The position numbers were made by a program, and so were the translations under genes. Shown piece after piece: positions 9,252 through 17,569 of a DNA stretch of 64,000 bases (positions are counted from its first letter, which is position 1; each line of letters begins with the position of its first letter). The stretch comes from UBA3210 sp963610315. GTDB lineage: Bacteria; Bacillota_I; Bacilli_A; RFN20; CAG-449. The DNA lies in contig CAVDMV010000003.1 in the NCBI GenBank assembly GCA_963610315.1, positions 43,136 to 107,135 on the forward strand, read 5' to 3'. The notes beneath the pieces are model-generated. The model made no database searches. It worked only from the letters and a program-made list of their open reading frames with translations, and was not told where the DNA came from.

Positions 9252-9446
9252 TTATAAATAGATATATAGAAATAAAATTAAGATGATCGCTAAAGGAAAA
9301 TTAAAGAAATAAGCAAATAATATACCAAGCAAATCGTTAACGTTTCCTTCTGAAGAACCAAAAATAAAAAATAATCCATAGATAAATAACGCAATAGATA
9401 TTATTAATAACATAATTGAAGCAATGTTTTTCTTAATTTTATTCAT
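9252..9446 (-). CDS. Small two-helix membrane protein
   Basis: 64 residues: a basic N-terminus (MNKIKK) and two hydrophobic helices (about 10-30 and 40-62) separated by a short acidic/Gly loop. AAAGG lies nine bases before the ATG. It is followed at 46 bases by the MATE-like gene on the same strand and may be co-transcribed with it. No family recognised and no function can be given. Confidence 0.55.
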   Translation of the reverse strand: MNKIKKNIASIMLLIISIALFIYGLFFIFGSSEGNVNDLLGILFAYFFNFPLAIILILFLYIYL

Positions 9447-9517
9447 TTAATTAACCTTTCTTACATATAAATTATAACTAATCTAAAAATGCATTAGTAA
9501 AATAATTTAATTACGAT

Positions 9518-10390
9518 TTAAGAATTACTCACTTTCGCTAAACGAATGAATTCTTTACAAGCAAAACTAAGTTCTTTATCTTTAAGATAAATGATTTTAC
9601 GTGAATTTTCATTAATTGCTTCAAGTTCTAAAGGTCTCATAAATTCATTATTAATCACTTCATTATAAGGTAAAGGAACTATCGCGATTATTTTCTTTTC
9701 TTTAGCAAAACTCATACTGGCCATGGTAGTTACTGTCGTAATATCAATTAAAGGATTCATATTTAACACATGGAATCTAGAAATAATATCACTTTCATAA
9801 GCACGAGGAACAACTAAGTGTTCATTTTCTAAATCAGAAAGTTCTAATGCTTCTTTTTTTAATAATTTATGATTTGGAGGAAGATAAACAACAAATTCTT
9901 CTTTATCTAACACTAAATAATTAACTTTATCAAAATCTTTAATATGAGCGTTAATAACTGCGATATCAACAATATCATCATTTAAATATTGTTCAGCAGT
10001 TAAAGCGTTACATTCATATACATTAAATTTAATATGTGGATATTCTTCAAAAAATTTAGAAAATAATTTATGAATTAATAAAGAATAGACACTTGGTGGT
10101 AAAGCAATATTAATCTTATCTTCTAAACCATTATTAATATTATTTAAATTAACAAAACTTTGTTCATATAAAGAAACAATTTTACGAGCTTTGGCATAGA
10201 GTTCTTTTCCACTTGAAGTTAAGCGAATTGTCTTTCCTCCACGATACATTAGCTTAGTTCGATACATATCTTCTAAATATTTAACTTGATTAGATAAAGA
10301 AGGTTGAGCGATAAATAATTTTTTACTTGCTTTAGAAAAACTCTTCTCTTCAACAATAGTTATATAGTTTTTTAGATAATCAATGTTCAT
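9518..10390 (-). CDS. LysR-family transcriptional regulator
   Basis: 290 residues. Residues 1-60 form the winged helix typical of LysR regulators (FSKASKKLFIAQPSLSNQVK), followed by a linker helix and a periplasmic-binding-like effector domain (about 88-285). The gene is divergent from the AEC carrier and dehydrogenase genes at 10514-12667, with 123 bases between the starts. This is the standard arrangement of a LysR protein activating its neighbours in response to a substrate or product. The pairing with a carrier and a 2-hydroxyacid enzyme recalls MleR/malolactic loci, but the effector here is inferred only. Confidence 0.88.
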   Translation of the reverse strand: MNIDYLKNYITIVEEKSFSKASKKLFIAQPSLSNQVKYLEDMYRTKLMYRGGKTIRLTSSGKELYAKARKIVSLYEQSFVNLNNINNGLEDKINIALPPSVYSLLIHKLFSKFFEEYPHIKFNVYECNALTAEQYLNDDIVDIAVINAHIKDFDKVNYLVLDKEEFVVYLPPNHKLLKKEALELSDLENEHLVVPRAYESDIISRFHVLNMNPLIDITTVTTMASMSFAKEKKIIAIVPLPYNEVINNEFMRPLELEAINENSRKIIYLKDKELSFACKEFIRLAKVSNS

Positions 10391-10513
10391 AAATGCCTCA
10401 CTTATAATGTTTTTAAATAGAAATCATTTAAAATTAGTATAATCATTATAACTTAAATTGATAAAAATTTACCAATATATTTTATAATATTTTTTGTAAA
10501 GGAGAGAAAAATT

Positions 10514-11641
10514 ATGATTTTTACATTAGCCGGAATCGGCGATAATATCGCAAGTGCACTTTCGTCCATGAGTTTATGGGTTGCTGTTGCCAAAAGCGTA
10601 TTCATTATTTTAATCGGTTTTATTTTCACAAAAACCAAAACACTTCCAGAAAATACTGGTAAAATTTTAACTAAACTTGTTATGACAATTTGCTTACCTT
10701 GTTTAGCATTTGGTTCATTCATGACAAGTATCTCACAAGAAAGCTTCGTTTCTTGTATCGTATCTTTCGTCTATGGATTCGTCATCTATATCGCATTTAT
10801 CTTTTTAGCGAAACTCATCTTCAAATGGGTTAAAGATCCAACTAGAAGAAAAGTAATGGAAATCTTATTCGTATTTGGTTCAACTACATTCTTCGGTCAA
10901 CCATTAATTAAAGCGGTCTTCCCAGGAGCATTTAATGATTCTAGTATGTTTAATATCGCATACCGCGTATTCTTATATTCATATGCATACTATGCAATCT
11001 GTCAATCTAAAGAAGATGAAAATACTTCTGCGAACAAACCAACTATTAAAGACATCTTAAAAAGAATTTTCGTTAACCCAATCATCATCGCGACATTTGT
11101 CGGTTTTATCCTTTGGTCATTACAATTAATTGGTGATTCAAGTGATGTAACTAACTGGTGGGTTGTAACAGTAAATAATACTTCAGGAACAACTTCAACA
11201 GGTGCTTTCTGGAATCTCAGCGTTTCTGCACCATGGTTATATCAAACAATTAATACTTTAGGCGGATTATCTTCTCCACTTGTTTGGATTGCCATTGGCT
11301 GTACATTAGGTAAAGTTTCATTTAAAGATGCTGCAAAAGATAAAGATGTATGGATTTTTACTTTCATTAGAGTCTTAGGCGCACCTATCTTAAACTTTGG
11401 ATTCTTATTATTAATTAACTTAATCCCAGGTATTAATGTTTCATTTAATACACTTGCTGCGACAACATTAATGTGGGCAGTTCCACCTGCAACAGTCGCG
11501 ATTACTTATTGTATTAACTCAAATAAAGAATCAACATTCGCTTCATCTTGTTCATTAATTGGTACTTTAGTATCTGTCTGTTTTATTCCAGTTTATATGA
11601 TTTTATTAACTGTCATTCAATCTGCAGGAATATTTGCTTAG
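10514..11641 (+). CDS. AEC-family (auxin efflux carrier-like) organic acid transporter
   Basis: Membrane carrier of 375 residues with about ten hydrophobic helices in two halves, each starting with a segment like KILTKLVMTICLPCLAFGSF, characteristic of the AEC family that includes bacterial malate and lactate permeases. The ribosome site GGAGAG lies nine bases before the ATG. It ends 12 bases before the dehydrogenase gene, with the Shine-Dalgarno of that gene in between, so the two are an operon under the divergent LysR regulator. Import or export of a 2-hydroxy- or 2-oxoacid (lactate, malate or relatives) is the likely job. Confidence 0.82.
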   Translation: MIFTLAGIGDNIASALSSMSLWVAVAKSVFIILIGFIFTKTKTLPENTGKILTKLVMTICLPCLAFGSFMTSISQESFVSCIVSFVYGFVIYIAFIFLAKLIFKWVKDPTRRKVMEILFVFGSTTFFGQPLIKAVFPGAFNDSSMFNIAYRVFLYSYAYYAICQSKEDENTSANKPTIKDILKRIFVNPIIIATFVGFILWSLQLIGDSSDVTNWWVVTVNNTSGTTSTGAFWNLSVSAPWLYQTINTLGGLSSPLVWIAIGCTLGKVSFKDAAKDKDVWIFTFIRVLGAPILNFGFLLLINLIPGINVSFNTLAATTLMWAVPPATVAITYCINSNKESTFASSCSLIGTLVSVCFIPVYMILLTVIQSAGIFA

Positions 11642-11653
11642 GAGGAGAAAAAA

Positions 11654-12667
11654 ATGTCATTTAAAAAAGAAATTGCTTGTTTCGGCGTAAGAGAATATGA
11701 AATTCCTTACTTTGAAAAATTAGGCGAACAATATAATTACAAATTAACTTTATTCCCACAATTCTTAAATACTGATAACTATAAAGATGCATTAGGTTAT
11801 GAAGTAGTCATGGTTAGAGGTAACTGCGTAGTTAATAAAGAAGCTATGAAAGACTTAGCTGACCACGGTTTAAAATATTATTTAACCCGTACTGCTGGTT
11901 ATAACCATGTCGATATCGAAGCTTGTAAAGAATATAATATTAAAACTGCATTCGTTCCAGGTTATTCACCAAACGCAATTAGTGAACTCGCTTTAACTCT
12001 TGCGATGATGTTATTAAGAAATACTGCTTATACTGTTGATTATACTCACAAAGGTAATTTCAAAGTAACTAATCAAATGTTCTCTCGTGAAGTAAGAGGT
12101 TGTAGAGTAGGTATCTTAGGATGCGGAAGAATTGGTTGTACCACTGCTTCTTTATTTAAAGGTTTAGGTGCAGAAGTGGTTGGTTACGATGTCTATGAGT
12201 CAGATTATGCCAAAAAGATTGTTACTTTCTTACCATTAGATGAATTTAATAAAACATGTGATATCATTGTCGCACATATGAATTATGTTAAAGGATCTAA
12301 CGATAACTTCATCTCTAAAGAATTTATCGCGAATATGAAAGAACATTCTATCTTAGTTAACGTCGCTCGTGGTGAAATCTTAGATTTAGATGCAGCTTTA
12401 GAAGCTGTTGAAAATTCTCATTTAGATGGTTTAGCGATTGACGTTATCTCAAATGAAAAAACTCTCTTCTTCAAGAATTTTGAAGATCCTCAACACATGG
12501 ATACACCTCAACATCAAAAATTAATTGATTTATATCCTCGAGTACTCGTAACTCCTCACGTTGCTTCTTCTACTGATAAAGCATTAATCGATATGATTGA
12601 AGTTACACTCAAGAACTTAGATGAATTCTTAGAAACTGGTTCTTGTAAAAATTCATTAATTAAATAA
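11654..12667 (+). CDS. D-2-hydroxyacid dehydrogenase, D-lactate dehydrogenase type
   Basis: NAD-dependent reduction of a 2-oxoacid (pyruvate or a relative) to the D-2-hydroxyacid in the cytosol. 337 residues, the usual length. Seen: the Rossmann motif GILGCGRIG at about 153, the substrate-binding Arg in NVARGE, the Glu of SNEKTLFF on the LdhA/VanH pattern with the paired Phe, and the catalytic His in TPHVAS. The AYNxxV-like segment appears as AGYNHVD. Second gene of the LysR-flanked operon, so it probably works with the AEC carrier in overflow or exchange of an organic acid. Substrate choice among lactate, hydroxyisocaproate and others cannot be read from sequence. Confidence 0.85.
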   Translation: MSFKKEIACFGVREYEIPYFEKLGEQYNYKLTLFPQFLNTDNYKDALGYEVVMVRGNCVVNKEAMKDLADHGLKYYLTRTAGYNHVDIEACKEYNIKTAFVPGYSPNAISELALTLAMMLLRNTAYTVDYTHKGNFKVTNQMFSREVRGCRVGILGCGRIGCTTASLFKGLGAEVVGYDVYESDYAKKIVTFLPLDEFNKTCDIIVAHMNYVKGSNDNFISKEFIANMKEHSILVNVARGEILDLDAALEAVENSHLDGLAIDVISNEKTLFFKNFEDPQHMDTPQHQKLIDLYPRVLVTPHVASSTDKALIDMIEVTLKNLDEFLETGSCKNSLIK

Positions 12668-12675
12668 ATTATAAG

Positions 12676-12703
12676 TCCACTTAGAAATAAGTGGATTTTT
12701 ATT
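12676..12703 (+). terminator. Terminator of the AEC-dehydrogenase operon
   Basis: TCCACTT / AAGTGGA stem (12676-12695) with a 6-base loop and then TTTTTATT. Confidence 0.85.
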
Positions 12704-12759
12704 ACATTTAGTTCAATTAAGTAGTATCATTTATTTAATTTACGAAAGGAATTTATATT

Positions 12760-14520
12760 ATGAACGAATGGAATTTAAAAGAAATTTATGCCGATAAAGA
12801 ATCTTGGGACAAAGATTATGAATTACTAAAAGAAAAGATCCCACATTTTGCTGATTTTAAAGGAAAACTAAACGAAGAAAAATCTTTAGAAGAATTCTTC
12901 TTATTTCAAGATGAATTAGAAAAAGTCTTAGAACGTTTTTATTCTTATATTGCGATGAGTTATGACAAAAACCAAAAAGATCTTGAAACACAAGCTTCCA
13001 TTATGAAAGCAAGATCCTTATTCCCAGATTATGGTGCGGTTACTTCTTATATCAATACTGAATTATTAGAAAAACCTTATAGTTTCTATGAGGATTTAGC
13101 TAGCAAAAACAAAGTCATTAAAGAACACTTATTCTCTATCAAGAAAACATTTGATTCAAAGAAATTTGTTCTCTCACCAAGTGAAGAAAAGATTATCTCT
13201 GATTATTCAATGGTTTCTTCTGCCTCAGCTAGATTATATTCAATGCTCCAAAATAGTGATTTTACTCCAGTAGATGTCACTTTATCAAATAATGAAGTAG
13301 TTAAAGTATCACCAAATACTTATACAAGTATTTTAATGAATTGTGAAAAACAAGAAGATCGTAAAAAAGTATTTGAATCTTTATTTTCTTATTATGATTT
13401 ACATAAAAATACCCTTTGCACAATCTATAAAGGTGTTGTTGATGCTGATATCGCAAAAATGAAATCAAGAGGTTATAAATCAATCTTAGAAAGCGTCTTA
13501 GATCATAATAAGATTCCTGAAGAAGTATATTTATCTTTAATTAATACAGTAAAAGAAAATACTGCACCATTAAAAAGATATATTAAATTAAGAAAAGAAT
13601 TCTTTAAATTAGATGAATATCATACTTATGATCGTTTCTTATCTTTCTCTACTAGCGATGTTAAATATCCTTATGAAAAAGCTTATGAAGATGTTTTAAA
13701 AGCTTTATCACCTTTAGGAGAAGACTTTGTTTCTCACGCGAAAGTCGCTTTAAAAGAAGGTCACGTTGATGTTTATCCATCTGAAGGCAAAAGAAGTGGA
13801 GCTTATTCAACTCAAGTATATGGTTACGGACCTTATATCTTATTAAATCATACTAATACCTTAGATTCAGCATTCACTCTCGCACATGAATGTGGTCACT
13901 CAATTCACACTCTTTATTCAAATGAAAATCAACCTTATGCAACTAAAGATTACACCATCTTTGTCGCGGAAATCGCTTCAACATTTAATGAAGCAGTCTT
14001 CTTAGATTATTTAATGAAGAATTCAACTGATAAAGAACTTAAGGTTCAAGCTCTTGAACAACAAATTGATGGTATAGTTTCTACGTTCTACCGTCAAACA
14101 TTATTCGCAGATTTTGAATATCAAGCACATATGTTAGTCATTGAAAATAAACCATTTACTTATGAATCATTAAATAACATTATGGCTGACTTATATAAGA
14201 AATATTATGATATTGATTTAGACACAGAACCATTAAAGAAGATGGTATGGGCATATATTCCTCATATGTATAATACTCCATTCTATGTTTATCAATATGC
14301 AACTTGCTTCTCAGCTTCAAGTAAGATATATCAAGATGTTAAAAATAATGTACCAGGTGCATTTGAAAAATATGTTTCTATGTTAAAAATGGGTGGATGT
14401 ACTTACCCAGTCGAAATCGTTAAACAAGGCGGAGTTGATTTAACTTCAAAAGAGCCATTTGTCGCAGTTTGTACTAAGCTTAACGATTTACTCGATGAAT
14501 TCGAAAAACTCGTAAAATAA
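12760..14520 (+). CDS. pepF: Oligoendopeptidase F, M3-family zinc metallopeptidase
   Basis: Cytosolic enzyme that cuts short peptides (typically 7-17 residues) and helps recycle signal peptides and imported peptides. 586 residues, close to the family norm of about 600. The zinc site HECGH is in LAHECGHSIHTLY near residue 376, and the third ligand Glu lies in FVAEIASTFNE about 25 residues on. The C-terminal half has the conserved PFYVYQYATCFSAS stretch of PepF. The ribosome site AAAGG lies nine bases before the ATG. It is transcribed alone, with a bidirectional terminator behind it. Confidence 0.95.
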   Translation: MNEWNLKEIYADKESWDKDYELLKEKIPHFADFKGKLNEEKSLEEFFLFQDELEKVLERFYSYIAMSYDKNQKDLETQASIMKARSLFPDYGAVTSYINTELLEKPYSFYEDLASKNKVIKEHLFSIKKTFDSKKFVLSPSEEKIISDYSMVSSASARLYSMLQNSDFTPVDVTLSNNEVVKVSPNTYTSILMNCEKQEDRKKVFESLFSYYDLHKNTLCTIYKGVVDADIAKMKSRGYKSILESVLDHNKIPEEVYLSLINTVKENTAPLKRYIKLRKEFFKLDEYHTYDRFLSFSTSDVKYPYEKAYEDVLKALSPLGEDFVSHAKVALKEGHVDVYPSEGKRSGAYSTQVYGYGPYILLNHTNTLDSAFTLAHECGHSIHTLYSNENQPYATKDYTIFVAEIASTFNEAVFLDYLMKNSTDKELKVQALEQQIDGIVSTFYRQTLFADFEYQAHMLVIENKPFTYESLNNIMADLYKKYYDIDLDTEPLKKMVWAYIPHMYNTPFYVYQYATCFSASSKIYQDVKNNVPGAFEKYVSMLKMGGCTYPVEIVKQGGVDLTSKEPFVAVCTKLNDLLDEFEKLVK

Positions 14521-14532
14521 GCTTTAAAAAAG

Positions 14533-14560
14533 CGTTCTAGAGATTATCTAGAACGTTTTT
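14533..14560. terminator. Bidirectional terminator between pepF and the YczE-like gene
   Basis: CGTTCTAGA / TCTAGAACG (14533-14555), 5-base loop, with TTTTT on the right for pepF and an A run on the left that serves the minus-strand gene. Confidence 0.88.
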
Positions 14561-14565
14561 ATTTG

Positions 14566-15258
14566 TCAATCATTAAATTTATCTAGTAAGACAGGTCTTA
14601 AAGGAACATAAATAAACATTCGATCAAATAAGGCTGAAAAGAAACTAATTAAAACTGAATTCATTATCGCGGCAATAAAAGTACCAATTCCTACTCCACA
14701 TAAAGGAAGATTAAGTGCATAACCCATTCCAACTCCTAAGGCTAAAAATAATAAATCAAAAGCTAATTTAAAATAGAAATACTTAATATTAAATTTTCTT
14801 GATACGTATTTAGTAAATAAATCATATACTTGAGGATGGAAATAAGATTTAATTAATAAAGCAACAGAAAAGCCTGTTAGAATAGTACCTAATACAAAGA
14901 AGATAATTCTTAAATACAAAGGTAAAGAACTAAAATCAGTAACACTTGGATTAAAGATTGGAATTAAACGAAATAGATCTAAGAAGGCGCCGTATAATAA
15001 GCAAGTCACAAAACTCCATAAATAATGAATTTTAAATTTACCCATTACAAAACAAAATATAATTAATAATATACCTTGAATGACATATTCAGCTTGTCCA
15101 AAAGTTAAAAGCGATACTTTTTGACTTAATACATAAGCTGGTAAAACTATCATCGATACTCCTAGATCACTCGCGGTCACTACTGCGACTGATAAACTAA
15201 GAAGAATAACTCCTAATAAATAAGATATTTCTTGAAATAATTTTAATTTATTTTTCAT
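14566..15258 (-). CDS. YczE/YitT-like integral membrane protein
   Basis: 230 residues with five or six hydrophobic helices. The first helix region (ILLSLSVAVVTASDLGVSMIVLPAYVLS) and the following GQAEYVIQG pattern match the YczE/YyaS branch of YitT-like membrane proteins, whose biochemical role is unknown. I start at the ATG at 15258, eight bases after AAGGAA; an in-frame ATG 18 bases upstream has no ribosome site. It appears to be a single-gene unit. Confidence 0.7.
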   Translation of the reverse strand: MKNKLKLFQEISYLLGVILLSLSVAVVTASDLGVSMIVLPAYVLSQKVSLLTFGQAEYVIQGILLIIFCFVMGKFKIHYLWSFVTCLLYGAFLDLFRLIPIFNPSVTDFSSLPLYLRIIFFVLGTILTGFSVALLIKSYFHPQVYDLFTKYVSRKFNIKYFYFKLAFDLLFLALGVGMGYALNLPLCGVGIGTFIAAIMNSVLISFFSALFDRMFIYVPLRPVLLDKFND

Positions 15259-15314
15259 ACACAATTCCTTAAGCATTAGTAATTATAAACGATAAATTAA
15301 ATATAGGCAACCAT

Positions 15315-15343
15315 GAAAAAAGCACTAGGTTTCCCTAATGCTT
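15315..15343 (-). terminator. Terminator of the DUF1508-repeat gene
   Basis: On the minus strand AAGCATTAGG / CCTAGTGCTT (10 pairs, one G-T), GAAA loop, then TTTTTT; it sits just behind the stop of the gene at 15354. Confidence 0.88.
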
Positions 15344-15353
15344 AGTTAACAAA

Positions 15354-16589
15354 TTATTCTTCAACTAATGTTGCGAGTTTAGCTAAACGTTTAATTGTTT
15401 CAACTACTGAAATAACTGCTTGTTTAGAATCATAAACTTCACCTGCAAGAACTAAACGTGATTGCTTGTTGTAGAGTTTGAATTGATATTTAGCATTCTT
15501 ATCTTTATAAACATAGAATGAACCTTCATAAACTACAGTTCTAAATTTTTCTAATGCTTCTTTACATGAATCTTTTGATTGGTAAACTAAAGAAGTTGCA
15601 ATTACTCTCTTATTAGCCGCGATTAATTGATAAACAAATCCATCGCCTTCTTCTTTAATAATATAAGTACCAGTATTTTCTTGTTCAATTTCAAATTCAA
15701 CTTTTTCTACTTCTGAATGATCTGCATCTTCGCTATCATCGACAACAATGTTTTCACTCTTTGCCCAACGTTTGTAAGATTCAATCGCATTTGTTGCGCT
15801 TGCTTTAGTTGAATAGTTCGCGGAAGTCGCTAAACATCTTCCTTGAGGAGTCATAACTCTAAATGAGAATAAACCATGTTTATCTTCAACAACATCACAA
15901 CGAGATGTATCAAGATTCTTCTTTAATGTTTCAATACCAGTTCTAACTGATTTTTCAGATGTGTATGGTTCAGAAACAATAATTACTTCACCATTAGATG
16001 CTTTTAATTTATAACGATAATTTGGTCCTTCAGAAACGATGACATATTTACCTTTTACAGTATGTTCTTTTTCTTCATCTTCGTCATAAGATTCTTTTTC
16101 ATCAGTTTTAACTGCTGCAACAGGTGCTTCTTCTTCAGTCACTTCTTCTGCAGCTTCTTCTTTTTCTTCAGAAGGTTCTTCTACTTCTTCAGTTGGAGTT
16201 TCTTCAGTTGGTTCTTCAACTGGTGCTACTTCTTCAGTTGGTTCTTCTGTTTCTTTTGATTCTTCTACTTCTTCAGCTGGTGTTTCTTCTTCAGTAGCTT
16301 CTTCAGTTACATCTTCTTTTGCTTCTTCAGCTTCCTCTTCTGCAGCTTCTTCTTCAACTGCTTCAACAGGAGATTCTTCTGCAGCAGGTTCTTCAGCAGG
16401 TTCTTCTACTGGAGCTTCTTCTTTTGTTTCTTCAGTTTCTAAAGATTTTTCATAAGCTTTGCCTTTTTTTCTAACGACTACGCATAGAATAACAAGTAAT
16501 ACTAGGAAGACCGCCGCACATACTGCAAATAAAATAACAAATTTGCTAGAAACGGTATTCGCTAATAAATTAATGAGATTACATTTCAT
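15354..16589 (-). CDS. Membrane-anchored acidic protein with four DUF1508/YegP-like repeats
   Basis: 411 residues in three parts. Residues about 15-40 are one transmembrane helix followed by RKKGK, so the rest is probably cytoplasmic. Residues about 48-170 are a low-complexity stalk made almost only of Glu, Ala, Pro, Thr and Val. From about 180 to 405 come four related units of about 45-50 residues, in two pairs separated by an acidic gap. They show the pattern of YegP-type DUF1508: an aromatic beta strand, a Gly/Asn turn, V-I-A-x-S-x-x-Y, then S-K-x-x-A-x-x-x-I. The tethered repeats suggest a scaffold or binding role, but the function of DUF1508 is not established. It is expressed alone. Confidence 0.75.
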   Translation of the reverse strand: MKCNLINLLANTVSSKFVILFAVCAAVFLVLLVILCVVVRKKGKAYEKSLETEETKEEAPVEEPAEEPAAEESPVEAVEEEAAEEEAEEAKEDVTEEATEEETPAEEVEESKETEEPTEEVAPVEEPTEETPTEEVEEPSEEKEEAAEEVTEEEAPVAAVKTDEKESYDEDEEKEHTVKGKYVIVSEGPNYRYKLKASNGEVIIVSEPYTSEKSVRTGIETLKKNLDTSRCDVVEDKHGLFSFRVMTPQGRCLATSANYSTKASATNAIESYKRWAKSENIVVDDSEDADHSEVEKVEFEIEQENTGTYIIKEEGDGFVYQLIAANKRVIATSLVYQSKDSCKEALEKFRTVVYEGSFYVYKDKNAKYQFKLYNKQSRLVLAGEVYDSKQAVISVVETIKRLAKLATLVEE

Positions 16590-16750
16590 AAACTTTTTCC
16601 TCCAAAATTTAATATAAAAATATTTTACAAAAATTAAAGTAATCTTTAAAGATTATAACGAAAAATTTATTTATTTAAATAAATATTTTTTCATAAAAAA
16701 TGAGCGATGTAAGATTTTTTATATTTTTTTCTAAAATTTTAAAATTTTTG

Positions 16751-16778
16751 TTGCAAAGTTATTTTACTGTGATATAAT
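16751..16778 (+). promoter_or_regulatory. tRNA-Thr promoter
   Basis: TTGCAA (16751-16756) and TATAAT (16773-16778), 16 bases apart, about 20 bases upstream of the tRNA. The -35 word and the sequence CTTACTTGCTTGARGCAA after the -10 are shared with the tRNA-Asn promoter at 44084-44112. Confidence 0.75.
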
Positions 16779-16798
16779 CTTACTTGCTTGAGGCAAAT

Positions 16799-16874
16799 GC
16801 CGACCTAGCTCAATTGGCAGAGCAACTGATTTGTAATCAGTAGGTTGCTGGTTCGATTCCGGTGGTCGGCACCA
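16799..16874 (+). tRNA. tRNA-Thr (anticodon TGT)
   Basis: A complete cloverleaf can be drawn: acceptor GCCGACC / GGTCGGC, D arm, anticodon loop TTTGTAA on an ACTGA/TCAGT stem, T arm with GGTTCGATTCC and an encoded CCA. The anticodon UGU reads ACN threonine codons. Confidence 0.97.
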
Positions 16875-16885
16875 TTAAGTAGATT

Positions 16886-16914
16886 AAAGCTTTGATTAAT
16901 TCAAAGCTTTTTTT
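16886..16914 (+). terminator. Terminator of tRNA-Thr
   Basis: AAAGCTTTGA / TCAAAGCTTT (16886-16910) with a 5-base loop and a run of T. Confidence 0.9.
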
Positions 16915-16949
16915 GTACCTTAAATAAGCTACATTATAGGAGATAATAT

Positions 16950-17540
16950 ATGGATATCATAGATAGAATAAAAGAAAATAAAGGTTATAATTCATCGCAC
17001 TGCGAAGAATTAAGTTCTTATCAATTAAAAGCTAAAACGCTTTGTCAAAAATATAATATGACTTTACCCAATGAAACTGAAGTAAGAGAAGAAATTCTTC
17101 GTTCATTACTTGGAACTTACTCTCCTTGTGGCATTGAACCGACATTTCATTGTGATTATGGTTTTAATATTCATCTAAATGGTTTTGTCTTATTAAACTA
17201 TAACTGCGTCATCCTCGATACTTCTCCAGTTAATATTGGTCACATGGTCTTTATCGCTCCTAACTGTGTCATTGCTTGTTCAGGTCACGCAATTCATCCT
17301 GAGCAAAGATGTAACGGTATTGGTACATCTAAGCCTATCACTATTGAAGATGGTGTTTGGATTGGTGCTTCTAGTACTATTTTAGGAGGAGTAACGATTG
17401 GTAAAAATTCTATAATTGCTGCAGGAAGCGTCGTAACTAAAGATATTCCTTCTAATGTCATTGCCGGAGGAGTACCTTGTAAAGTTATTAGAGAAATAAC
17501 TGAAAAAGATAAAATTGATCCTTCGAATATCGCATTCTAA
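16950..17540 (+). CDS. Maltose O-acetyltransferase-like hexapeptide acetyltransferase
   Basis: Transfers acetyl from acetyl-CoA to a sugar or similar acceptor. 196 residues, the size of the Maa/LacA family. The N-terminal helical Maa segment (about 1-60) is followed by left-handed beta-helix hexapeptide repeats (VNIGHMVFIAPNCVIACSG, then ITIEDGVWIGASSTILGGV). The catalytic His lies in SGHAIHPEQR. Usually trimeric and cytosolic. It stands alone between the tRNA-Thr and the gpsA terminator. The acceptor cannot be told from sequence; galactoside, maltose or nodulation-type sugars are known for relatives. Confidence 0.88.
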   Translation: MDIIDRIKENKGYNSSHCEELSSYQLKAKTLCQKYNMTLPNETEVREEILRSLLGTYSPCGIEPTFHCDYGFNIHLNGFVLLNYNCVILDTSPVNIGHMVFIAPNCVIACSGHAIHPEQRCNGIGTSKPITIEDGVWIGASSTILGGVTIGKNSIIAAGSVVTKDIPSNVIAGGVPCKVIREITEKDKIDPSNIAF

Positions 17541-17546
17541 AATAAA

Positions 17547-17569
17547 AAGAGAGCTAAGACTCTCTCTTT
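17547..17569. terminator. Shared terminator of the acetyltransferase and gpsA
   Basis: AAGAGAG / CTCTCTT stem with a short loop; it overlaps the last codons of gpsA on the minus strand and is flanked by T or A runs on both sides. Confidence 0.6.

Noticed and set aside
16062..16259. Phe-rich open frame antisense to the acidic stalk
   Set aside because: It is the mirror of GAA/GCT-rich codons (TTC/AGC), with no ribosome site; a composition effect.
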